From the NCBI GenBank assembly GCA_008933995.1, contig WARS01000046.1, positions 6,434,026-6,498,025 of the forward strand: a stretch of DNA of 64,000 nucleotides. The letters are read 5' to 3'. This stretch comes from Datnioides undecimradiatus. Its lineage: Eukaryota; Chordata; Actinopteri; Lobotiformes; Datnioididae. Below, piece by piece: positions 41,261-51,827 of the stretch. How positions within the stretch are numbered: the stretch's first letter is position 1; every line of letters begins with the position of its first letter. The notes under the pieces are model-generated. The model did no database searches, was not told the DNA's origin, and saw only the letters and a list, made by a program, of their open reading frames with translations. Made by a program: the position numbers and the translations under genes.

Positions 41261-41274
41261 ACAGTAGGGGGCAC
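41261..41274 (+). promoter_or_regulatory. candidate CTCF site
   Basis: ACAGTAGGGGGCAC fits 13 of 14 positions of the CTCF core consensus CCASYAGRKGGCRS, with the mismatch only at the first base. It lies about 7.7 kb upstream of sash1 exon 1. Confidence 0.45.
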
Positions 41275-44162
41275 CACTATGTCCCGTTTTACTGCCCCAT
41301 TCACAGATGGAGAGACTTGGGAGAAGCAGCATCTTGACAGCAGTTGGACAATTGGAAAAAAATAGCAAAATAAAGCCAATGAAAACTACTGACAAGCAAG
41401 AGAACAATGACAAAACTGTTGTGATATGATGTGATATCACCCACTGTATTGAGGAAGCACTTTACTTACACACTGATCAAAGTTTTTTTATAGTCAAAGG
41501 AGACTCACCTCCTCAGTTTGACTGGGGAGTGATTTGCTTGGACTTTGTGGCCCTCAGGACCGGTAATTGTTGCCATGGGAACACTGACTAGGATCCAACT
41601 AAACAACAATATCTGATCGCTTTCAGATCAGTCAGGGATAACCAATAGCATATAGCTGTGTTGCAAAGAGATAGCTGTTGAGGGTACTATGTGTTGTATA
41701 TGTACTTGTTATATATGTTATACAATTACAGCTACCTACTATTAATTAAATCCATCAGCCGACTTGTTTTTATGGTGCATGCTTTCTTCCTTAATGTTCC
41801 AGGCACTTAAAGGGCATCTATATCTAAAAATGCACAGGAGAGTTTAAAATCAAACAATAAAAAAACAAACAAACAGATGTGTTCATATGTAAAATTTCAA
41901 TAAAATAGTGGTGTTAAAGGTACAGTGATGGAAGACTCAGGAGCACTCACATGCATTTACCTTATTGTGAAACCAGTCTGCCACAGTACATCTAATGCTG
42001 AGCTCCAGCGCACGGAGCGAGGTGACCAGTTGAATGTATGACACACTGGACATTAGCTGTCTGCCTGGCACTGCCACTCTGACACCAACACAGCTGCCAA
42101 CCGAGTCTCATGACCTCCATCCACAGTGACACCAACACATCGCCACTGTCTGCACCTGGGGGCTTGCTCACACAAACAAACATACAAACAAACAAACATG
42201 CACTTTATACCCTGTACTGTTTTTTTCAAGCACAGCTGCGAACAACATTTTAACAAAGATTGAGCTGACTCTCCTTTCATGGTCACTACACAACACAACA
42301 CAACACACATCACTAACTGCAAATGTGCACCAAGCTCAAAATACTGTGCGCTCAGCTAAAGGACTCTGGTGTTTCACACAGCACTGCTCATACCTTTGGA
42401 GGCTCACTTACATCCAAAACAACATCTGTCCTTTCAGTCGCGCCTGATTAAAACACCCTGGAATCTCAGTTCACACACTCACACACGCTCACAATGGTGT
42501 AACACAATCATCTGCCACATGGCCTTGGAGGCGTACGCTGCATGGAGAATCTGGGAATCCAGGGCTTAGCAGAAATATGCTTTGTTTTTATATGAGTGTT
42601 TTTTCCCTACACAAAGCACATGAAAGAGACCTGCAATTACCACTACATTAACCAAAGCATGGATTTACTACTTGTAAATCCTGCTCGGAAATGCTCTTGT
42701 CTGTGGGAGGTACAATATAAGTCACCAATTTGCCAGCACATACAGAGCCCCCAGAATTAAGTGTCATATTCACTTAAATGCAACGCGAAGAATGTGAGAG
42801 TTTTGCAGCAAAAAGAAATTCCAATGAAAATGTTTTGTCTGAGTTACAGGGGAGTCAGCAGGTCATGTTGCTACAAACCTTGAGAACCCTCTGATCCATT
42901 TTATCCTCGCTGCATCTCAGTGACACTGATAAATATTGTTATTTTCTTCTCTGCCTTGAATTCCTGCATTGCATTGACACCAGCGCAGGATATTGTGTTG
43001 CATTGTGTAGGTGCAGATGTGCAGGTTCGGCACACTTTCCTTGACACTACCCCCATATCCAGATTGTTTTCGCTGACATGCCGCACGCTGCTCCAGCCGT
43101 CTGAGACGTTTTGACAGACAGTGTGTATTGTGCTGCAGACACCTGGTTATCACATGCACCTCATACCTCAGGCATACCTTCATCTCCTTTTTTTCCATTT
43201 GACGTCGCTCTCAGTGTTCTCCCCGTCGCCCATGCATATCACTTTGTGTGTTTATCCCGCACTCTCTCAGTTTTCTCCCTCTTCCTTTGTCTTTTCTTTC
43301 CCTCCCTTTAGCCCTGAAGTAATTCCTCTGTTGATGTTTGAAGTTAACATTTCCCCAGTTTTCAAAAGGCTCCTGTGTTATGGTTGACCACCCTATGAAA
43401 AGTAATACCTAGAGCACACAAACAGCAAGCGCCATGCGTTCATTATTACTCCCTGAAAGCATTGTTTTCAGTGGAAGGACCAGTGTGTTGATTTAATTTA
43501 ATGAGTTGCTTAGCTGGGGGGGAGGGGACCAAGGAAACAGTAATTAGTTGTCATGCTAATTGGCCTTGTGTGATAACTCCCACGCAAGACTCAGTGGCGT
43601 GTGAAGCACGGCGGGGCTGGCCTGGCCGCCTACTCGTCACACACATGCACAGTTTGTTGCGCATTGGAATACACATAAACACACCTATGGGCACACACAC
43701 CAATAAATAAGAATAACGAATGCTCACATCCAGCCTGGTTCAAAGAAAAATGCCAGGGGACCGTCAGGCCTTTGACCCATCGACTAAACGGAATTAATGA
43801 TGATCCCAATTATTCACTCAGAGAGGACACACTGAGAACTAAGAGATAAAGGTTCAGGACATTCGATCCAATTAAGTGTTGCGTATAAACCTGTGTGTGT
43901 GCACGTAGGTAAGAAAAGGTGCTGGATGGATGACGATATGGTAATCAGAGCAAAAGAGCAGTGAAAAGAAGGTCTCGCAGTTGTTGCACCAATATCCATC
44001 AGTTTGTAAACCACAGAGAGTATCAGTGTGTGTCAGTGCTGTGTGGTCATGTTTTGCATTCCCTGAGTGCATCGGTTGTGCCCTTGATGTCTGTCAACCA
44101 TGTTGTTAATCACCCCTGCCGGCTAGGTTCGTGACTCCCCCAGGGGCTATTTTTAAGTTCTG

Positions 44163-44188
44163 GGGTCACTGACCTCCAGGAAGGGTCA
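44163..44188. promoter_or_regulatory. candidate IR-1 nuclear-receptor element with a third half-site
   Basis: GGGTCACTGACCT (44163-44175) is an inverted repeat of RGGTCA half-sites spaced by one base, the geometry bound by FXR-type receptors with RXR. A further GGGTCA lies at 44183-44188, seven bases on. It sits about 4.8 kb upstream of the sash1 coding start. Function is inferred from the motif only. Confidence 0.35.
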
Positions 44189-46158
44189 CTCTCACTATCA
44201 CGGGAGGTCCAGCCCTGCTCTGCTTTAACGCCATCTGCACTCTTTCTCTATCTCCTTTTTCTCCTCACTCTCAGGGTCCCTCTCTGCTGTATCTTCTCTC
44301 CTCCACCATTCAGTTCAAACAAGCCAAAGCCAGATCTAAATATTGCTGTAATTTGACCTGCAGTGTGGTGTTCATTACGAGGCAAACGAGCTCCAAGAAT
44401 CATAAAAATGCACAAAATTTCCTTGTAAACTCTACACGATTCCTTAACTTTTAGCAGTTTGATACTAATTACTATCATGCAGCCAGCCGTGAAGACTCTT
44501 CTCCCACTCTCTAACTCCTCCCACGCCTTTATCTTCCATCTGCTCCTCCTCTCCATTCTCTCCTTTATCTGCTCTTACCTTGCATCATCACCCCTGTGAG
44601 TGTGTTTAGATTTGCTGGCCAGGCTTTGCAATAATCTTGCTGAGTCATCTACAGTAGAAAATGACACATTGTGATACAGTGTAATCCAGGGCAAGGGCAA
44701 ATATATAGGAAAAACTATCTCCTCAACAGAAGTTTATCTGAGTCTTTCACATTATTTAGCCCCTGGGAGTGTCTGAGGGGTCAATTAAAAGGACTCGGTG
44801 GGAGATTAGTTGGTTCTTTGTAGACTGTGGGTTCCTGTAATGCCCTCGGGTCTGTGGTGATCCCTGGGAGAGAAATATTTTTCCCTTTTCGAGGGAATTG
44901 GCATTTGAGATTTTGTCTTGTCCTGCCCGTTGCTAAATTATTTCTTCCCCTTCCTCTCTGGCCCTGCAAAATAGGTCTGTACCAATCCTGTCAGTTCCAC
45001 TCCCATTACTTTTACTGCTAGATCTGTTTTACACGTTTAGAGAACTTCTAAACATTTATATTCTTATTTCTAATTATGACGTGAAACTGATGGTAGCGTG
45101 GCTAAAGGGTGACAATGTTCTTCTAACCTGACTCCAAGCAAATATAGCAAATACTCTCACACATCATGATCCCAGGTTGATAGGGCTTCAGCATGTTTGA
45201 CGTGATGAAAGCTGAAATGCTTCCAGCTTCCCATCTTCGTGCTCCATCCCAAACCTGATGACTCAGTGTAATTTTCCTCACATCCCACAGGAACTAACCA
45301 CAGGATCGGCACAGGAGAAGAAGAATACATGATGAGACAATGAAACTATTAATAATAAATAGCATACTAGATAGGAGGAGAGATGAAAGAGCATAGATAA
45401 AAGATGGTGAAAGTGTCAAAATAACTTTAATACTTGACATCTATCAGGATCTAGTCCAAGTCCTGAGGCTTTCAAGACCGTGTTCAAAGTAACCCCTGCT
45501 AGCAATTTATATTCATGACATCATCCTTTGCATGAAAGAACCCCCTGTATATTTTGAGAACCATGAAATAAGTTTAGCACACACGTCCTACTTTCAGGGC
45601 ACATTTGTGGACACTGAATTGTTTGCAGGCGTATCCTCCTCATGTTCATGTGCTCCAAATTTTATCCTCATTTCAGACCAAATGCTCACGTCTTCCCTGA
45701 AGAGCCGATCAAAGGAGACGACTCTCCAACATGCAATAAATTGGCAATTAACATATGGTGAATTAACTAGCAAGTGACTTTTGTTTCCTCTTGTCTGGCA
45801 GCATGACACTTTGATTAGTGGTTGGTGTGAAAAGCTGGCATCTACACACACACTCGCACAGCAGCGGTGTTTGATGAGTGCGCACTGAGTCAACAGGCTT
45901 CCTCCTCTCCTCATTAACAGTTTGACCCCTCTGTTTCAGTTAGCCCAGGTGGGGTCACGCTGTCTTGTATTTGGTTAAGGGAGGGGTTTCAGCAGGAAGA
46001 GTGTTTGTGCGTATGGGGGGGTGGGTGTTCCTAATACCCCCTTTTAGCTGGAAGAAGGGGCGGGATCAGGGTGGTGCCTCCAAAAACGCAACGTGGTCAG
46101 CCTTCTATAGAAAGGAGGGAGACTGATGGGCAGAACAATGATGTAATGGCAGTATGGA

Positions 46159-46183
46159 CACACACACATACACACACACACAC
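46159..46183 (+). repeat. (CA)n microsatellite
   Basis: CA units interrupted once by TA. Confidence 0.9.
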
Positions 46184-46559
46184 GCTTTTGCACACTAGCC
46201 TTCCTACTACCCTCTGCTGCTGTCCCTCTGAGGTTACAGATGTGAGGTCGGCAGTGTGGAACCCTGGGTTGTCGGCTCGCTGGCCGACAAAGCTGCTCTT
46301 GTGTGAGCGTGTGTTCTGTCTGTTTAGACTGTAAGCAGGATACTGTTGAGCAGCTGCCGCTCACCCAAAGCCTGTAAAAGTCATTCTGCACCTACACACA
46401 CACTGAACCATTACACACTATGTAAAGGAAGGAAGGGTCATTTTGAAAGATGTGGAGTAACTTGGTTAAAAAGTTTGGATTCCTGCAAAATCCAACTTTT
46501 GTCCAGACTGAAATGTCTCATCAGCTACAACATTGATTAACATTATTATTTTTTTTTTA

Positions 46560-47040
46560 TTCATGATCTCTGGAGGATGAATCCTACTGACTTTGGTGAT
46601 CCACTGAGTTTTCCTCTAGGGCCAGCACAATGTTATCATTGGTGGTTTTTATTGATATATCTTGGCAAGTATCTGCCAGATTATCATGACATTTTGTACA
46701 AACATGCCGATTCCCAAAGGTATTTTGAAAACACTGATATTCTGAGACTTTTTTCAAGGGCCATTATATGGTCAGTATATTTTAATATTATTTATTATAT
46801 TATTTTTCCTATATTTTGGTTTACAACCAAGTAGCTGCTATGCTAATGACATTCCGATGAGCTTTAGCTGTTTCATTCACTGCTAGTTAACTAATGTTAG
46901 CATGCTAAAATGCTAAACTACAATGGTAAATGTTAAACCAACCGTGAAATGTTGGCATTCTGCAATAAGCTCAAAACACTGTTAAGCTTAAGTGCAGCCC
47001 CAGAGAAGTGCTAGTGTTGCTGTGCACTCTATGTAATAAG
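46560..47040 (+). repeat. dispersed percomorph repeat, TTAGCATGCTAA type (longer plus-oriented copy)
   Basis: In order the block contains GAGGATGAATCCTACTGACT, TTGGTGATCCACTGAGTTTT, CCTCTAGGGCCAGCACAATG, CATGACATTTTGTACAAACA, GCTAATGACATTCCGATGAG and GTTAGCATGCTAAAATGC. This is the usual phrase order of a repeat I know from percomorph introns and UTRs. It is a fuller copy than the one at 22.9 kb and lies in the opposite orientation, 1.4-1.9 kb upstream of the sash1 promoter. It is non-coding and clearly old. Confidence 0.7.
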
Positions 47041-48389
47041 AATTATTTCAATAATCATTTTTAAAAATGTGCGCACATTGATTCACAACTATGCTGCAAA
47101 GATGTAAATACATCAAGGAAACACGTGGGAGCCTCTTGCCCCCTGCACTAATCTACAGTAGGTCATATCACATATCTTCCTGCACATCAGGTGAAACTGT
47201 ATCTCCAGGGATTATTGTGTAACTGATCATGTTTTACATGGTTACAGAAACAAATGTGATATTAATGTTTTTTTTCTGTTATTTTGCCTTTGGTTGGGCT
47301 ACTTTTAAATGCATGTTCTTATTGCATGTGGTACTCGTAGTTTAATCTGGTAAACAGCAGGTGAAAGAGCATTTTAGATTGACTTGGAACCATGGAGCTG
47401 ACTGAGAGGCTGCAATTTCAAATGTTCAATCTTCCTCTCCGTCTCGCTCTATCTCTGGTCCTCCTGGCATCTGTCACAAGACCAGGCAGCTGCTACCGCT
47501 CTGAGAAAATGTGCTTCTGACAACAACAGGGAGAATTAGAGTCTCTGGACTTCTTTATTACAATAGAGTAGCTTGCTGGCGGAGCATAACAAACGGCTGA
47601 TCAGACAAGATAGCTGTGCAATTTCATGCTTGTACATAACTTGTTTCTTTTTATCCTACTTGTATTCAAATGAGCTCAGCAGCACAGAGACCATTGATGT
47701 TACATTGTGCACACTACCAAGTGCTGTTTGTGATATATCTGTGGTTGTGTGTGTGTGTAGCCATCCTTAGGCAAAAAAAAAACACAACAAATTAAGAAGT
47801 TACAGTCAAACTTTTACATTTTTGTGTTATTGTCCAACATTTCATCCAGATTTATACCAGGCAAAGGGCACAGTATGCGTCAGCCCCTTAAAAACACTTT
47901 TCCCATACGCCTTTTTGTTTTTCATTCAATTGTGTGGAGAATGTGCTTTGTTCACAGTCCCCATTCAATGCCGGCTGGAGAGACGTATTGGTGGAAAGCC
48001 GTGTCAGCATGAGATAAAAAGTTTTCTGGGCTGTTAAAAAAAAAGAACTGTACTACTATAGTGGCTTATAGTGGCATGGCCTGGTCTCAGTAAAACTATA
48101 AGGTCAATTTAAAACGTTCATTGGAGGCATAAAAAAACCATTAACTGTGGTTTGGTCACTCTAACGTCATCAGTGAGTACAGAAGACATTTGTTCATAAG
48201 ACTCACGTTCAGGATTAAAACAAGTGTCATAAAATCAAATTATATGTAATTAAACAAATAGATGTCACGATATAAACAACACATTTGCAATATTAATAAT
48301 TTGCCAGTGGTGTGAGTTAATCCCTGGCCATTGTGCTTCTGACATATGTTTTTTTCTCTCTCTCTGCTGTAATGTTTTGTTGGGAGGGG
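47041..48389. other. proximal upstream region of sash1, no gene seen
   Basis: About 1.3 kb between the 46.56-47.04 kb repeat and the CpG-rich promoter. It is AT-rich and carries short A/T runs (for example about 47770-47781, 48036-48045) and a TC tract (48355-48365). I recognise no exon or repeat family. Proximal sash1 regulatory elements would be expected here but cannot be delimited. Confidence 0.6.
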
Positions 48390-48403
48390 TGTGCAAGGGA
48401 GAA

Positions 48404-48419
48404 AGAGAGAGAGAGAGAG
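48404..48419 (+). repeat. (GA)n tract at the sash1 promoter
   Basis: Eight GA units just upstream of the CpG-rich leader. A complementary TC tract lies at 48355-48365, so the two could pair or form a purine-pyrimidine structure. Confidence 0.85.
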
Positions 48420-48638
48420 GCAGCGGGTGAAGAGAGGGGGAGGCGCAGTGTTTGGAGGATTTGCTCTGTGCTCCGGGAGTTCGCTCAGTCGAATTTTTTA
48501 ATGGAAATAAGCTTCTGCGTGCTCGCACTGCCAGTTTAGACAGTTTTCTGTCACTCATCGAGGAATTACAACAACTTTTTGGAAACTTTTGACCCACTTG
48601 GACAACTTCTCCCCCCCTGGTGTTGTGGTGTTTGGTTT

Positions 48639-48713
48639 ATGGCCGGGCACGAATCAGTGCAGTGCGGACTGTGGCGCTGGGAACACCCCGCGAGGAAGTT
48701 TTCAGACGAATGA
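48639..48713 (+). promoter_or_regulatory. upstream ORF in sash1 leader (24 codons)
   Basis: An ATG with G at +4 opens a 24-codon frame (MAGHESVQCGLW...) ending at TGA 48711-48713. The stop overlaps the next upstream ATG (48710, a 20-codon frame), an ATGA arrangement that could allow termination-reinitiation. It counts only if the transcript starts upstream of it. Confidence 0.4.
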
Positions 48714-48817
48714 CCTGTTGTGGTTCTGCTCAAGTCAAGGTCGTTTTTCATTTTCAGCTTGCGTTTTTTTAAACTTTTTAAATTCGACGCACAAGTTGTT
48801 GTGGGAGTTTCGTAAAC

Positions 48818-48907
48818 ATGTCAAAGCGCAATTTACGCACTAAACTTCCGATCGTGCCAAGCAATGTTGGAGCATTTCACCGGTGCGTCAAGGGCAACTT
48901 TCTGTAG
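48818..48907 (+). promoter_or_regulatory. upstream ORF in sash1 leader (29 codons)
   Basis: The ATG at 48818 has A at -3 and opens a 29-codon frame (MSKRNLRTKLPIV...) ending at TAG 48905-48907. It is very basic. It overlaps, in another frame, the in-frame upstream ORF starting at 48864. It would tend to reduce initiation at the sash1 start if it is transcribed. Conservation is unknown. Confidence 0.45.
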
Positions 48908-48998
48908 GAGCAGCCTTGGCACCGACATCTCGTTTATTGCTGGTGATCAGACCCCTGCCTGTGGGCTTGGATTTAAGCTTTGCACCACATTTGTCTAA
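48864..48998 (+). promoter_or_regulatory. upstream ORF in sash1 frame (44 codons)
   Basis: The ATG at 48864 (G at -3) opens a 44-codon frame ending at TAA 48996-48998, in the same reading frame as sash1 and only 24 nt before the main ATG. It shows why translation cannot simply begin further upstream, and it is the leader ORF most likely to affect initiation at the main start because it ends so close to it. Confidence 0.45.
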
Positions 48999-49022
48999 CT
49001 GAACACAAAATATTCTCACGTA

Positions 49023-49130
49023 ATGGAAGGCGATCAGGGGACCGGTGCGCCTTCTGATGAGCCGCAGGCGGACAGCGCTGCTGCGTCCGACAGTTTTTCC
49101 CAACTGTGGACGGACGTTATGGGGATGCTG
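49023..49130 (+). CDS. sash1: sash1 coding exon 1 (N-terminus of SAM and SH3 domain-containing protein 1)
   Basis: This exon encodes 36 residues, starting MEGDQGTG and ending with the block SFSQLWTDVMGML. That block closely matches the SASH1 N-terminus as I remember it (SEAFSRLWTDVMGIL in human), while the acidic, Ala/Ser-rich residues 1-23 are variable. The start is well supported: the frame has a TAA at 48996-48998, 27 nt upstream, and this is the first ATG after it. Its context is good, with G at -3 and G at +4. The exon ends at CTG followed by a near-consensus donor GTAAGT (49131-49136), giving a phase-0 junction. SASH1 is a cytoplasmic and nuclear scaffold of the SLy family, reported to organise TLR4/TRAF6/TAK1 signalling and linked to cell adhesion, pigmentation and tumour suppression. 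None of its named domains (SLY, SH3, SAM) lies in this exon. The a/b teleost paralogue is not resolved. Confidence 0.9.
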
Positions 49131-50078
49131 GTAAGTTTTTGGGGGGAGGGGTGACACGGCCGTAGACTGACATCACAGAGTCGCAACTAACTGAGAGTTT
49201 TCACCCCCATCCTCAAAGCTGACACTGATTTGCCGAATGAGTGATTGTGTAGCCAACTAGTCGGTGAATGCAAATCCAGCATCAAAACAACTGTCCGCAG
49301 CGCGTCCTTATTGGCCCATGTTTCTAGACCTGCCGGCTTCTCTACATGTGCTCTGGGATTCAGGTGCTTTGGTTTTAGTTGGCTGCTGTTGACGAATTCA
49401 GACTTCCGAGTCTGTCGGATCTCAATGCGATGACAGGAATCCAATGAGAATATGGTATGTTTATATATTGAAAGATTAACCCTTTGTACTTTGTATGCGT
49501 GTTTTGAGTGCTACCATGCTCTCTGTGGCATTTAATGTACTTCCACATTACAATGTTTCGATTGGAAGAGCTCGGTTTGGTGCGGAAGCTAGAGGCTTCA
49601 GTTGTTCTCCAAGTTAAACGCGATTTTGTTTCTGTGGCCTCCCTATGAGGACATGTGTTGTACCTGAATTGCAGACTGCATTACGTTTTACCAAACGTAT
49701 AAGTGGGAATGCTGTTAATCAGAGATGCTTTGGACTTCCTGGAGCTCACACCTAGGTCTAGCTGTGAAGCTAGCACTTGCACTTGCATTCATTTTCCCGT
49801 TAATATTTGACATAAACTTTGATTCCCCATAGACTTCCAGCTCCTCCATTCTGGCCATGTCTGTGCCTTAAAAACTTGTGAAATGCTGTGTTTTGTAACA
49901 CTGCTGATTTCTGCTACACTGCTCTTTTGTTTGGGTGCCAAAGCTGTCTTGATTTTACAGGCCATGGGATGTGATTGATCTGCTGACCAAATGTGTTCTG
50001 GTTACTTCCAGTCTGCTTACGGACAGAGGTGTTAATTTGGTTTGGTCTGGGACTGAAGAGTGGTGTGTAAATGGGGAC

Positions 50079-50098
50079 GTGTGTGTGTGTGTGTGTGT
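50079..50098 (+). repeat. (GT)n microsatellite in sash1 intron 1
   Basis: Ten GT units. Confidence 0.9.
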
Positions 50099-51827
50099 TT
50101 GCACGTAAGAGGAGGAGGTTGTGTGGCCGATGACACAGGGTGGGAGACCTGGCTCCAAGCCATGCAATTTATCAAGATTTATTACTCTGAAGGCAAATGT
50201 CTGGAAGGCTGTGCTCATCTTTGACGTTTTCTTTGACTCTCTCTCACGCACAGCAGCAGCAACTTGAACTCTTTTATTCTTGATAAATGTGTGTCACGTA
50301 CAACCATTTGCACTATTTGATATCAATTATGATAATTATTTTCAAGATTTCAACAGTTCATGTTTGACATAAATGCAGCCTTTTTCTTTTGCTAACATCA
50401 ACATTAATGGAGGTCATCAATGAATCTTATTATTAATTTTCACTATCTAACAATCCTGTCTATAAACATCCTGCAGCACTCGCTTCAGTTATTAAACCCC
50501 TTAGCCATCCTGCCAGTAGACATAGCACACTCTCATATAATTTCAAAATCACTGACCTCAGCTTTTGTTGGAATTTTGTTCCACGTAGGGTATCACTTTA
50601 CATGTTTGTGTCTTGGGAAGGCTTGGATAGCTGTGACCATCTTATTTTCCTACAAAACTATACTAGAAAGATTAGAAGTGTGAAAGTATGGAACTCGATC
50701 GGCCCTCTCGGCTGCTGACAGTCGGTGCCATTTTAAGAGTTCAGCAGGTCAGTTTGTCATACTAGTACTAACCGGTCGACAGCCATCATAATGCAGGATT
50801 TTGGTTTCTCTTCTGTGAACGCAAGTGGTCTTTGGGTCCTGCCTGAGTTGATGGCAGCTTGCAGATGTAATTTATGTAAATTTAATGGTTGTCAGTAAAA
50901 CATTGTCATTATTTCTTTGCCGTATTCCTGTGCTTGTGAATAAGATTCGATTTTTATCTCTTTGAAAGCAAATCTTAGATTGATTTTATAATGGTGTTGG
51001 CTTAAAATAGTACACTTAAGAATAAAAAGTCTCTTGAAATGCTCTTTATAATGAACTTCATCCTGAACAATGTTCTCAGGATGTTATGTTTAGGCATTCT
51101 ATAAGATGAAAATCCTGATCACAATGGACACCATATCTCCCTGAAAGACAAACAAATTTGCTATAAAACCATTGCTCTATAACTTTCAATGGCTTTTGTG
51201 TGTTAGGCAGCCTGTGTGGAAATGCCCTTTAAAATTTGGGTTTACTGCAAGCCTGTTGACCCAACCTAACTCACTGTTGCAAATGTGCTTGGTCTTGGCT
51301 CTCCACACGTGAGAACAGACCTACATATTTGTAAACATAAAAATCCAGTCCACATGTTTATTATACTATGTCTTTCACTGATTACTATATGTTCCAGCAC
51401 ATGCCAAACTGAAGAACTGTGCAAGTGACAGTGCAAGACAAACATTAAGACAAGCATCCAGTTGCTCACATTATGTTGTGTAAAAATGCATCTTTTTAAA
51501 ATATGTTTTCATCATGTTTCGACTATAAATCAAAGGGCACTTTGACGTGCAGCAGTTTTGAGGGGCCTCTGTCTTTGAGGTTAACCATACACAGCAGCCT
51601 GTTGTGGAATGTGTTTAATAGGAATACCTGAGTAAGCCAGTCATTTATTTGTGGTTGAAGCCAAGTAAATAGCCCTTGAGTTAATTAAGAGTCAAAGGCG
51701 GTTTAGGATGGTATGGTGCAGGAGCTTTAGTTGCTCCAAATGGTTGGATTTACAGATGTCTGAATGGGGATTTTCTAGTCCCACCCACTTCTGGAGACAT
51801 GAGGGTTTTTCCCTTAGATCCAAAGTC

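Larger units (their letters stand above)
23116..46559. other. intergenic, no gene seen
   Basis: Non-coding sequence with many CA/TG and CT tracts (for example about 28.93-28.96, 29107-29165, 46159-46183), a G17 run at 35053-35069, a perfect hairpin near 32.95 kb, candidate CTCF sites at 23993 and 41261, and an IR-1 element at 44163. No frame translates to a recognisable domain. Frames above 100 codons here overlap CA/TG-derived sequence or are open on both strands. Confidence 0.65.
48390..49022 (+). promoter_or_regulatory. sash1: sash1 CpG-rich promoter and 5' leader
   Basis: From about 48420 to 49150 CpG dinucleotides are clearly denser than anywhere else in the window (for example around 48480-48490, 48650-48700, 48830-48900 and 49040-49120), as expected of an unmethylated vertebrate promoter. 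A GA-repeat (48404-48419) and G-rich GC-box-like stretches (about 48420-48450) lie just upstream. I see no convincing TATA box, which fits a CpG-island promoter. The transcription start is not visible; if it lies near 48450-48550 the leader would be about 500 nt. No splice acceptor immediately before the ATG is evident, so the leader is taken as continuous with exon 1. The exact limits are inferred. Confidence 0.6.

Noticed and set aside
47138-47155. TTGCCCCCTGCACT as a CTCF core on the minus strand
   Set aside because: Four of fourteen core positions mismatch, including the leading CCA.
48589-48843. 84-codon open frame in the sash1 leader
   Set aside because: It has no ATG at its start (it begins TTG), so it is not a normal eukaryotic ORF. 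It is explained by leader sequence.
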